Assembly: GCF_002865645.1 (NCBI RefSeq)
Contig: NW_020194555.1
Coordinates: 434,001 to 498,000, forward strand
From: Hyaloscypha bicolor E
Taxonomy: Eukaryota; Ascomycota; Leotiomycetes; Helotiales; Hyaloscyphaceae
Direction: 5' to 3'
Length of the DNA: 64,000 nucleotides
Position 1 is the first letter of the stretch. Each line of letters begins with the position of its first letter. Below the pieces are notes generated by a model. It was given only the letters and a program-made list of their open reading frames with translations. It did no database searches and was not told the origin of the DNA. This document shows, piece after piece, positions 1 to 11,883 of the stretch. The translations under genes were made by a program, and so were the position numbers.

Positions 1-1003
1 TTTATTACTTTAGTTAAATATAATTAAGAATTTATAATCTTTTATAAAAACAGATTTAAGGTTTATTAAGCTTATAATTTTAACATATTTATTATAGATA
101 ATTATAATAAGATATATATTTTTAAGTTCTAGTTTTATAAATATAAAAATATTAGTTCTTTATAACTTTATTTTTAATATAGAATTTTATAAAGTAATTC
201 TTATATAATATATAGATTATATTAAGAAATAATAGACTTTATATATTTATAATAATTACTAGATTTCTATTTTATTATATAGTTCTAGTAATACTAAATA
301 AAAGTTTTTAATATAATAAATTAATACTTTCTAAAAAGAAGCCTTAGAAATATTTATTTATTTCCGAAATAATAAATATAAAAATTTCTTAAAGGTTTTT
401 AATTCTAATAAAGCTTTAGAATTTCCCAATTTTAATAGTATTAAATACTCTATTAATATAAATAACATAGTTCTATATAGACCTTTATATAATTTATTAG
501 AAATCTAACTAGAAATATTATATTTATATTTATAAAATATATTTTATAAATATTAGATAAGGCCTAATAATAATCTAATAGAAATACTTATTTTTTTTAT
601 TTCCATAAAGAATAAGGAACTATATTTTTATATTAATTATTATAGACTTAATTAAGTTATAATTAAGAATTAATATTTATTTCTTTTTATTAATAAAATA
701 TTTAATTAGCTTTATAAAGCTAAGATTTTTATAAAATTAGATTTTAAGAATATATATTATTAGATAAGAATTTATAAAAAATATAAATAAAAAATAGCTT
801 TTAGAATCTATTATAGCTATTTTATATATTTTATAATATCTTTTAAGCTAGCTAATATATTAGCTATATTTCAAATATATATTAATATTATATTTATAAA
901 ACTTTTAAATTATTTTATAATTATTTATTTAAATAATATTCTTATTTATTTTTGAAATAAAAATAAATATTATAATTATATTTACTAGATATTTATTAGA
1001 TTA
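1..1003 (+). mobile_element. Family A gypsy copy A1, 5' part (protease/RT region), RIP-degraded
   Basis: This stretch aligns along its whole length with 23,211-24,340 (A2) and 41,671-42,810 (A3), so it is a third copy of family A, cut by the window edge. Read on the plus strand across many TAA/TAG stops, it gives a Ty3/gypsy reverse transcriptase: a block resembling PSKSPxxxPILFxxKKxxGLRLxVDY, then KLDFKNxYYxIRI, then a YLDNxxIY catalytic-box equivalent near 930-955. CpA and TpG are nearly absent and most Gln and Trp positions read as stops, as expected from RIP. Similarity to A2 and A3 stops at about 1,003, where unrelated sequence begins; the same element resumes at 11,884. It cannot encode protein. 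Confidence 0.85.
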
Positions 1004-2229
1004 TTATAGTATAGCAGGCTATATTCTCTAAAAATTATATTATTTTAGTATTTTTAAGGTTTTAGTTATATAGTAAAGACTATAGCCTTTTATATATAAC
1101 TTATAGAAATTATATAAGAAAGCTAGTTTTTTTATAGTTTTAGAAAATAATTCCTTTTTAATATTTAATTAATTAAGCTTTTATATACTATATACTATTT
1201 ATACTTTATTATTTATACTTTTAATTTATTATTTTATTATTAAGTTATATTTTATATAGATTTTTATATTATTATAATTTCTCTTTTATATATTTTATAA
1301 TAAGTAATATAGAAAAGATTAAAACTTTATAATTAAGGTAATATTTTTATAAAGTTCTAAGAAATATCTATAAGGCGAATTATTAGCTTAGTAAATTTAG
1401 GGGGAAAAAAACTATTATAATACTTTAAGCTTAAGGCCAAAATATTAAAAATATATAAGTATTAATTTTAATATCTTATATTAATTTCCGATATATCTAG
1501 TAACTTAAATATAAATTAATTATAAGATATAATTACTAGTATAATATATAGAAATAATAGAAATAAAGGCTAATTATAAAAGGAAAAAAAAAGGGGGAAA
1601 TAAAATAAGAAAAATTATACTAAGATAATATAAATTAGATCTTAGTTAGAAATAGACTTTAGTACTTGGAAATAAAATTATATTATTAATTTATATATTA
1701 TTTTTAGTAAAAAAGCTTGCCTCTAAATCCGGAAAAACTATCTAAAAGAAGAAATATTCTTAATTTTAAATAGAATAATAAATAGAAACCGGAAATAAGA
1801 ATTGAAAAGAAATCGGAAATAAGAAATTATATAAATAATTTAGGAAAGCTTCTAGAAAAAGAAAAGAATATTAAATAGTAAAAAAGAAAAGAATTCAGAA
1901 ATATTAGAAAGATTAGTAAAATTATATTTATTATTTTTATTATTACTTTTAATAATAATATTAAGAAAAGATATTATAAATATTAAGCTAATAAAATAGA
2001 AAAGAAAGTATAAATAATAGAAATAAAACTAGAAAAGCTATTATCTTATTACTACTAATACTAAAACTCGAATCTTAATTATATTTATTATTATTAATTA
2101 GTTTCTCTTAAATCCCGGGTTTTAAACTAAAAGATATATTTAAATAGAAAATTAGCTTTTTAGAAATCTTATTAATAAAAGTCTCAGATATAGAAATTTT
2201 ATAATTAATTATAAAAGAAATTATTAAGA

Positions 2230-2750
2230 TTAATATAGCTAAAAATAAATATATACTAGTATTGGATTTAAATCTACTATTTATAGAAGCTTCTAAAATA
2301 CTATAATTTCAGAAAAGTAATATTTTTATATTTTTAGAATAATATATAAATATATATAAGAACTATTATATTTCTAATAATATTAAAAGAAAAAGAATTA
2401 TTTATTATATTTCTTTTATTTATAAGAATTAGATTAAGACTATATTAAAATATTATATTAATAATCTAGAAGATTATTAAGAAATTAAGTTTTTTAAAGC
2501 CTTACTAAAGGAATTCCGGAAGTATAACTAGAAAATACTTAAAATTAGCTATAACTTTTTTAATTAAATTATTATATAAGCCTAGAAAAAAGGAATTTCT
2601 TTTAAGTCTTATATTAATATATTTAATAAAGTATTAAAGAAATTACTAAGAATTTATAAGAGAATTATTTATTTTAATAAGAAATTATATTTTTAAAAAT
2701 ATAAACTTTAAATCTATAGATATTTCTATTTATAAATATAGTAAAATATA
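2230..2750 (+). pseudogene. Family C gag capsid remnant
   Basis: Conceptual plus-strand translation with stops ignored resembles the fungal gypsy gag pattern of a short 'F-G-x-N-I-x-x-F-L-E' type entry, a helical stretch, and then a segment reading like 'EFFKALLKEFRKYDQ', where family members have a Lys/Leu-rich capsid helix. In a retroelement, gag forms the virus-like particle that packages the RNA. Coordinates are approximate because frame and start cannot be fixed in RIP-damaged DNA. Identification rests on pattern and on its place upstream of a clear RT and integrase. Confidence 0.5.
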
Positions 2751-5700
2751 TAAGAAAGTAGTAATATTGTATTAGTATAAAAAGAAAAAATACTATTTTA
2801 CTATTACTAATAACTTAGATATATCTAGACTTAAATAAGAATACTTAAATATAATAGTTTATAATATAATTTCTAAATTAGAAAATAATTACTTTTTACT
2901 AGTTTCTTTTATTATATTTTCTAAAGCTATTATAAATATAAGTAAAAAGAGAATTTAATCTATAGCTAATTATATAAAACTTACTAAAAGTAGTAAATCT
3001 AAAGAAAATAATATTAACTAGCTAATAAAAAGTCTAGAAAAACTATCTATTACTATTATAACTTAAAAAAATCTATAGAAATAACTTAATATAGCTATTA
3101 TTATAATTCGAAAAGATATCTATAGCTTATTTATATAATCTAGCTAATTATAGTAAATATAATAGTATTAATAGTCTAGTAAATATAATTTAGGTCTTTA
3201 GAAAAGATATACTAGAAGTTATAATAAAGAATATAAAGAATATTATAATAGCTATAATAATTAAGCTAGAATAAATAAAGAATTTAGATAATTATATTCT
3301 AGAAAAAGTTAGTTTTAAGTATAATTAGAAAATATTACTTAAATTAATATAGCCTATAATATAAATCTAAAACCGAAAAAACGAATTTATTATAGGTATT
3401 ATAATAGAAATAAAAATAAAAATATTAATCCGAAATATATTTATATTTTTTAGTTCTATTACTTACTAATAAAAGAGCTTATAAATTATAGATATACTTA
3501 CTAATTAAATAGAAAATAATATAAAAGACTATTTAAGCCTAAATAAGAAAGTATTTCCTTTTTCCTTATTAGTAAATACTAGTAATTTAACTAAATTATT
3601 TCCTAAATTTGAAAAGAAGAATTTAATTATAACTTAAATATTTAATCTAAAAATATCTAGAGATTAATAGGAAATATCTAGTTTATTAAGCTAAAAAGAG
3701 AAAAGAGAACTAACTAACTAAAATCTATATATAAAAGCAAGTAAATTATATTTAGGAAATCTAAATAACTGCTTTACTTTAGAGGAAATTATATTAGAAT
3801 TACTAATATTTCAGGTTCTGAAATTAATAAATAGTATTAAGATTTGGCTATAAATAGTATTTCTATTAATATTATAATAAGTTCCTTATTAAGGAAAAAA
3901 AGAAAAGAAATAGAAATAGCTAAAAAGATTTTCTAAAAATAAGCTAGAATAAAAGAAAAGCTATTTTATATAAAAGACTAGAAAAATACTATTTTAAGAA
4001 ATAATAAATAAAGAAATAACTTAGCTAAGAATATAGATATTAATACTTCCGGAAATAAATAAAATAAATTAGAAACCTAATATATTCTTAATTATAATAA
4101 ATATAGAACTCCTAAAGTTAATAATATTTTAATAAAACTATTAAAGAAAATAACTATTTTATTTCTAAAAACTTAAAAAGAAATAAAAATATTTATTAAT
4201 ATCTTAAAAATATTAGATTTAGCTATTATATTTTAAAACTAATAAATTAAGAATAATACTTTTTATTTTACTATTTTATAAATAGAAAATACTATTATAT
4301 TAAATATAGTTAAATATATTAGAAAATCTATATAACTAGTAGCTATAGCTTATATAATAAATAAAATATTTAAGAAATTAGAAATATTAGTTTAGGTATT
4401 TAATACTAATAAAATTATTTAATTTAAAGATAATAATATTAATATTCGAATATTACTAGGTTATAAATATATTATATAATTTCTATATTTCTAATTTATA
4501 TTTTAAGAACCTTAAGGAAATATTAAATATAAAGAAATAATTAATACTAGAACTAAAATTAATATTTTTTCTGAAAAGATTTCTAGAAATATTAGTAAAG
4601 TAATATATAATACTATAGATTATTAAATATTTATTATTATTAGAACTGAATTTGGATTTATAGAAATAGTAAAGTTTAGAGCTAAGGTTATAAATAAAAT
4701 AGAATATAAAGATATATTTTTTCTAGTTAAAAAAGCTCTAAAGATTTTATTTAATTAATTATTTTTAGTAAAAATAAAAATAAAAATTATATATAGAAAT
4801 AATAATTTATAGAATAGAAGATTTACTAATTCTAAAAATAATTAGAATACTTATATTATTATAATTATTTTATCTTTAAAGAATACCGGAAAATAGAAAA
4901 AAATAATAGTTTAAGAATATTAAACTTCTAGAATTAAGGAATTAAGTAATATAAAATAAGAAACTAAAGATAAAAAGAAAAAATAAAGTCTAATATTATA
5001 ACTAGTAGTAATATTAGAAGAAATAGAAAGATATTAGAATTTCTTATTAATTCTTTGATTTTAGGTTTAGAAGTTTAGGAAATTAATAATATTTTTAAGA
5101 AAACTAAAATAGAAAAGACTTTAATTAGAGTATTATTAAAAGTAATTCCGGATTTAATAGAAAAAAAAGTAAAAAGGATATTAAATAAAGATATTTCTAA
5201 AAGTAAAAGTAAAATAATACTTTCTAATAATAAAGAAATATATTTCCGAAGCTATAAAATATAGAATCTAAAACTAGAAAGAATTCTGAAATATATAAAA
5301 ACTTAAAGAAAATATATTAGAATACTAGATAAAAAGGCATTTTTTATATCTAACTAGAAAGAAGCTAAATAAAAAGATTATAAATTCCAGAGATTAGATA
5401 AAAATAGTACTAGAGAAAATAGCTATAGCTTTTAAAAAAAGAATAATAATTGTAATTTATTTCTAGTTATAAAAATATAAAAAATAAAAAATAAGAAGAT
5501 TTAACTAATAAATACTAATAATAGAACTAAAAAAGAACTAGATAAATATTTAAACTAGTTTAAAAGATCTAAAACTAGAAAATATTTATAAAAATATACT
5601 AAAAAGTATAAGAACTATTTTCTATTAAAAATATTAGCTATTTTAAAAGATTTATAACTTATTTCGAAATATCTTAAATAATTAGATATTAGTAACTAGT

Positions 5701-5899
5701 TCTAGGAAAGAAACTAGCTATATTTCGAGAATTAATAATTTACTAAAAAGATATAATTATATTTAATTAAAAAGAAATAGGAAAAGTCTATAAGAATATT
5801 AGTTTACTTATTCTAATTAAGACTATTAAATATAAGGTCTAATAAGAGAAGAATTTCCTATATCCTAAAATTCTAGTACTAATAATAATAAAAATATTA

Positions 5900-7130
5900 T
5901 TAGAATATATAGATTATAGAATTCTTAAGAGATATAATAAATCTTATTAAAATATATAGTTTTTAGTTATAAAAAAGATTACTAGAAGTTATAAATTAAT
6001 TAATACTATTATAAAAATAAATTTAATAATTCTATAAAATACTAATTTATTTTCGTTTATTAATAAAATCTTAGAGAAATTTACTAGATATATTTATATT
6101 TTTATAATTAATTTCTTTTTTAAATATAATTAACTTATATTAGATATTTATAATATTTCTAGAACTATTAAAAATAACTATATTATTTTAAAGAACTACT
6201 AATTCTATTATATAATTTATATAAATTATTATAACTATTCTAAAAAATTTATTTCCTAAAATTACTATACTATTTATTAATAATATTAGAATTAAAGAAC
6301 CTTATATAAACTATAATAAATAATTTATTTTATCTAATATTTGGAGTTTTATATTTAAATACCTTTAAAACCTAAATATAATCTTAAATAGAATTAAATA
6401 AGCTAAAGCTAATATTAGAGAAAAATTATAGTTCTATTATAATAATATAATTATTATTAGCTTTATTTATAAAGTATTTAGAAAAAGCTTTTTAAGCTTA
6501 GAAATTACTAAAATCTTAAAATAGAAATATTATAATAATATAACTAAAAATAAAGTATTTATTAGAATTATTATTTACTATTATATTTAAATTGAGAGCT
6601 TTATAATTATTACTAAATCTATTTATTACTTAATAAGAAAAATATATAATATAGAACTAGAATAATAAATAAATATAAGCTATATAAATTCTTTAAAAAA
6701 AGCTTATTACTATTCTAATATTTTATAAATTATATTATAATTTATTAAAAAGTTAGAAAATAATTATATTAGTAATAAATACTAGTTTAAATAAATAGAA
6801 TAGAACTCTTAATTAATATAATAATAAAAAGAAAAAGAGAATTATATAATATAAGTCTAGAATCTAAAATAATACTAAATAGAAATATAATACTATTAAG
6901 AGAAAATATTGAGAGCTAGTAAAATATTTATAAAAAGTATAATTATGGCTATATAGAGTTTATTTTATTCTTAAACTAGATACTAATATACTTGTTATAT
7001 AGCTAAGTAAAGCGGCTATAGATTTTTCTAGAGCTTGAGTTATTTACTAGCTAATATAGATTTAATTATTTAATTTTAAAATTAAATATATTAAAGAAAC
7101 CAAATATACTATTACTAATAAATTATTAAA
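5900..7130 (+). pseudogene. Family C reverse transcriptase and RNase H remnant
   Basis: Ignoring stops, the plus strand reads through an RT finger/palm region (near 6,020-6,130 the residues IINFFFKYNQL match the 'IDxFSGYDQ' type motif A of one fungal gypsy clade). A segment like 'KVTxxFLDDIGIKGPYxNY' follows (near 6,255-6,310; here LFINNIRIKEPYINY), which places the catalytic Asp pair. At about 6,950-7,130 the sequence reads 'ETDANTLVxQLSKA' and then 'FKIKYIKGTKHTIADRLSKRP', the typical RNase H C-terminus before integrase. Several catalytic Asp codons read as Asn, consistent with G-to-A changes. It is inactive. Confidence 0.65.
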
Positions 7131-7719
7131 ATGCCTATAATAAGAAAGCAATACCGAAGATAATAAGAATATTAATAAATAGTTAATAATAGAGCTTAAT
7201 ACTATTAGAATAGTATTTATTAAATAGAAAGTTTAGTTAAAGAAAGAAGTTCCGATTTAGTTATATAATATTATTTTAAGAAATTAAACTTTTAAAATCT
7301 TTACTAGATATTTAGATAATAGTATCTAGTTACTAGAGATTAATAATTAAGGCCTTATTATATCTAGAAGCGAATTAATAGTATTAAAAAATAATAATAT
7401 TCGAAAGTTATATAATAAAAGCTATAGTATTTTATATATAACCTTTAATAAAATAGTAAATAATAATACTAACTTCTATATTTTACTTAATAACCCGACT
7501 ATTTTATTAGATTCTTTAAATAATAGCTATTTCGAATAATATAAGAATATTATATAATATTTTATAATATTTTCTAAACTAGAAAAAATATCTAGAACTG
7601 AGTTTCGAAAATTAAATAAAGAAGCTTTAAATTATAATATAAGAGATTAATTATTATAAAGAATTATATTTAAAATATATTTATTTTAATTTATTATTAA
7701 TAATTAAGAATAAAGGAAA

Positions 7720-8420
7720 ATTATTATTAAAAAACTATATAATAAAATTAGATATATTAGAAAAGAAAATACTTTTTATTTAGTAATTAGTTATTATTAC
7801 TAGAAAGATTACTATAACTATATACGGAAATATATTAATACCTATAAGATTTATTAATATAAGAGTAAAAGAAAATAGAAAGAAGTTCTATATTTAATAA
7901 AAGCTATATTTCTTTTCTATTATCTTAAGATTAATATAGTTAAATTACTAGATTATAAAAAATATAACTTATTAGTTATTATTAGAAATAATTTCTTAAA
8001 ATAAGTTAAAGTTAGACCTTTAAAGAACTTAACTAGTAAGAAGATTATAAAGTTTATTTAAAAGAAAATTATTTATAAATATAATTTATTTAGATAGCTT
8101 AAAATAAATAATAGATTAGAATTTAAAAAAGTAATAACTTAGGAATATAATAAGCTAGAAATTAATAGAATTATTATTTTAGCCTATAATTCTAAAGAAA
8201 ATAGTATAATTAAAAAAGAATATTAACTAATTATTTAAGTACTTATTATATTTATAATAAATAGAAAAAAGTCTTAAATTAATTTATTATTATATATTCT
8301 ATTTACTAATCGAGTTATTATATATAAACTAACTGAATTTATTTTCTTTTATATAATCTATAATAAAGAAGCTATATTATTTATAGAAATATATTTTCTA
8401 ATTTAGAGAATATTTAAATA
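7720..8420 (+). pseudogene. Family C integrase remnant
   Basis: The plus-strand reading with stops ignored contains a zinc-binding HHCC-like area followed by a core like 'YNLLVIIRNNFLKQVKVRPLKNLTSKKIIKFI', which aligns with the 'YKYLVxARDDLSGWVExRAL' integrase core of the clade. The run 'ILAYNSKENSIIKKEY' follows, equivalent to 'SAYHPQSNGLVERGH' with the DDE glutamate. Integrase would insert the cDNA copy. Damage includes many nonsense changes and Asp-to-Asn replacements in the core. Confidence 0.6.
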
Positions 8421-8999
8421 AAATAAAATAAAATTAGTAATAGAGAAATGCTTTTAGAAATATATATAAAGTAAATATAAATAAAAAATAAAAATATTAA
8501 AGAAACTAAAATAAAAAAGAATAAAAGAAACTAAAAAGAAAGAAATAATTTAATACTATTTACTAGATTTATTTAAAGCCTATTTCTAAAAAAATCTAGT
8601 TCTTATATATAATATTAAATTAATAAATTAAAACAAGTCAAGAAATATAAAGCTATTATATTACTAGCTTGGGCTATATAAAATAAGATATATGAATTAA
8701 CTAAAAGAATATTATATACTAGAAAAGCTTAATAGTACTATATTTTAAAGAATATATACCGGGAATTAATTTAAATAATTTATTAAAAAAATAGATTCTG
8801 GTATTTTTCCAAAAATAAAATTAATAATAAATATATATTTATAAATAAATGTTTTAAGATAAATATAAAACTAGAAAAGAAAGTAATTATAGAATATTAT
8901 AAGCAAAATAGTACTTAAGAGATTAAGAAAGCTACTAGTATTATTATATATATTCTAGAATTACCGGAATTAAAGAAAGTAAAATATATTTCTTTTATA

Positions 9000-11883
9000 A
9001 AGAATTAGGAAAAAGCATCTAATAATAGAAGCTCTTTTTAACTTGAAATAAAGCTTATTACTTCTAATTTTTTATATATTTTTCAATTTTTTATTCTAAT
9101 TATTATTTATAGTCTTTAGAGACTATTATTATTAGATTACTATTCTGGAAATCAGATAAGCTTTACTATTACTCATTTTTTATTATTATCTAATTATTAC
9201 TACTAGATAGTATTTTTAATATAAGATTCTATTATTAGATTTTAGAAATTAAATATAAAGTATTTCTTTTAATATAAAATTAAATAAAGAATTAAAAAGT
9301 TATCTTATAAATTCTTAATTCCGAACTATAATACTTTTTAAAAAGTTCTTATAATATAAATAGTTATTATATATAAAAAAAAGAAAGAAAAAAAAGGAAG
9401 CCTTTTATATATCTTTTATAAAACTAGAAGCTTTTTAGAAGCTCTATTTACTTTTTTAACTAGCTATTCTTATAGCTTATACTAGTTTAAAGCTTAACTA
9501 TAATACTAGTAAATCTTAATTTTAACTTAAACTATTATTATAAATTTACTTATAATATTTAAGTAAACTTTCTAATTAGAAGTTATATATAAACGAAATA
9601 GCTAAACTAAAAGCCTTATAAGAAAAAAGGAAAATATTATTAAATCTAATAGTTATTTTGGAAAGTATTTAATAATATATAATTCTAGAAATCTTTCGAA
9701 TATTAAATAAACTAGATCTATTTATTTAAAACCTATTTTATATTTAGCTTACCTTATATAAAAAACTTATTTTTCTTCTATATAATTATAGTTATATTTA
9801 AAGTATATATTAAGGCTTAATAAATATATTATATATTTCTATTTCTATATAAAGATAACTTTTTTTATATAAAATCTATTCTTTAATTAAGATATTATTT
9901 TATTACCGGAAATTAATTACTTTTTTAAAAAGCTAATATAATTTAATAATTCTTGTTATTAAATATTATCTAAATAATTAAAAAGATATCTTTAATTCTA
10001 TATTCTTAATACTAATTTAGAATATTTAATTTTTCTATATTTTATATTAACTTTAATATTTATTATTTTAAACTTAATAATAGTATTATAAACTCTATTT
10101 ATATTATCTTATAATTCTTTTTTTTATAATTTCTAAAGCCTTTAATATTATTTTAAAATTTTAATTAATTAAATAGTTTTATATTATATAAAGTCGATTT
10201 TAATAAATATTAAATAAATATAATTAGCTTTTAAAAGAGATATAAATTAGTTTCAGAAAAAGTAATATTTTATTCTAAACTATTTTCTAATTCTATTATT
10301 CTAACTTTTTTTCTATTAATATTTATTTTATATTTTTCTAATATCTTTAATATATTTTGTCTTTTATATATTTCTTATATAATTTTCTTTCTTTTATATT
10401 ATTTTTTAAGTTAATAAAAACGTTTTTAAAGAAATAAAGAAATTAGAATACATTTATATTATAAAATCTTTATTATTTTCTTTTATATTCTAATATTTTA
10501 AATATTATTATTATATTTATATTTCTATTTTATTATCTTTTTATTTTCTTATTATTACTATTTAGTTTAATTTACCTTAACTATTTCCTAGATTATATTT
10601 CCTTAGATATATATATTTATATTCTTTTCTATAATAAAAGCCTAATTTTATATTTTACTTTTTATAATTATTCTTAATTTATAATTATATTATCTTAAAT
10701 ATATCTAATTATTATATTTATTTTCCCTATTATATATATTACTATTTTAGCTTTATTTTCTTATTAGAAAAAAAGAAAAACTCGAATATATATAATATCT
10801 TTCTATAATTCAAGTTTATTCTAATTTATTCTTTATTTTAGAAAGTATTTAAAAGAAATTCTTATAATCTCAAGAACTTTTAATTTTATAACCTATAACT
10901 ATTATACTAATAATATTTTTATAACTTCTTTAAAAATAATAAAATAGCTAAAAAATAGATTCCTTAAACTAATAAAATATAATAGCTAGTTCTTATAAGC
11001 TATAGTATTATTAAAAGCTTATAAATTAATAGTATTAAAGTTTAGAGTATTAAAAGAGTTTAGGTAATTATAGAAGGCCTACTAATATTAGAAAAGATAG
11101 CTATAATTACTAAATTTAATATAAATATTCTAGATAAACTAAGTAGTATATATAATAAACTCTTAAAATAGAAAACCTTTATTAGAAACGAAACTAGACT
11201 AGAATTAACTAAAAAAGAACTAAAGAATTATTAAGCTAATAATAGAAAATTCGAGAATATTATTAAAGGTATTACTAAAAGTAAATAAAAGAAGCTTAAT
11301 AAAATTAAAACTATAGTAAATAATCTAGAAACTAAGAATTAGAATAGAATTATATTATATAATAAAGCTTTTAGCTAAAATATTAATAATATTTATAATA
11401 ACCTTAATAAAAACATTTATAAGAAGTTATATTTCTTTTTTAAAATAAAACCTTTAATATATAAAGCCATTTAGTTAATTAATAAAGCTATTTTAAATAT
11501 ATTAAAAATAAAAAGTATTAAAATACTAGTATATTTACTAGATTAGATATTACTAAGGTATTTAAATATACTAAAGCTATTTCGGAACCTAAAGAATTAG
11601 ATTTTAAGCTATTATTAGCTAATAATCTTAAGGCTAGATAATATATCTTTAATATTTCTAGAATTTTAATTAAGGAAATTTATAATAATAAGCCTTTTTC
11701 TACTTTCTAAAATAACTTCAAAAAATAGGCCCTTATTATAATTTCAGCTTTAATTTAATTACATTTAGCTAATAAGAATAGAACTAATTTAATATAGTCT
11801 AGTAATAAATCTACTAGTAAGACTAATAAAACTAGTATAACTAAATAAAAAGAATCTAGTAAGAAAAAAAATAAGTAAAATTA
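9000..11883. other. Unassigned AT-rich sequence between C and A1
   Basis: From 9,000 to about 10,860 I see only pyrimidine-rich and A/T runs with no recognisable domain on either strand. From about 10,870 to 11,880 the plus strand reads, with stops ignored, as a charged, coiled-coil-like protein (Lys/Asn/Glu-rich around 11,150-11,400). A more patterned part follows near 11,590-11,760, resembling 'ANNLEARQYIxxxS...KPFSTFQxxF'. I do not recognise the family. It could be the gag or ORF1 part of another element whose remainder was lost when about 620 bp of A1 was replaced at this junction. Confidence 0.4.

Larger units (their letters stand above)
1004..9000 (+). mobile_element. Family C Ty3/gypsy retrotransposon, RIP-degraded, inside A1
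   Basis: A second gypsy-type element on the plus strand, different from A, B and D. In order: a gag capsid-like region (about 2,230-2,750), a basic Cys-poor remnant and likely protease (about 3,300-4,600), a reverse transcriptase (about 5,900-6,600), an RNase H end (about 6,950-7,130), an integrase (about 7,720-8,420) and a short tail to about 8,950. The domain order RT-RNase H-integrase is what makes it gypsy. I could not find a matching LTR pair or TSD, so both borders are approximate. The first 60-130 bases hold a palindromic motif also seen near the 3' end of the copia element. Every domain is full of TAA/TAG stops and it is certainly dead. Confidence 0.7.
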
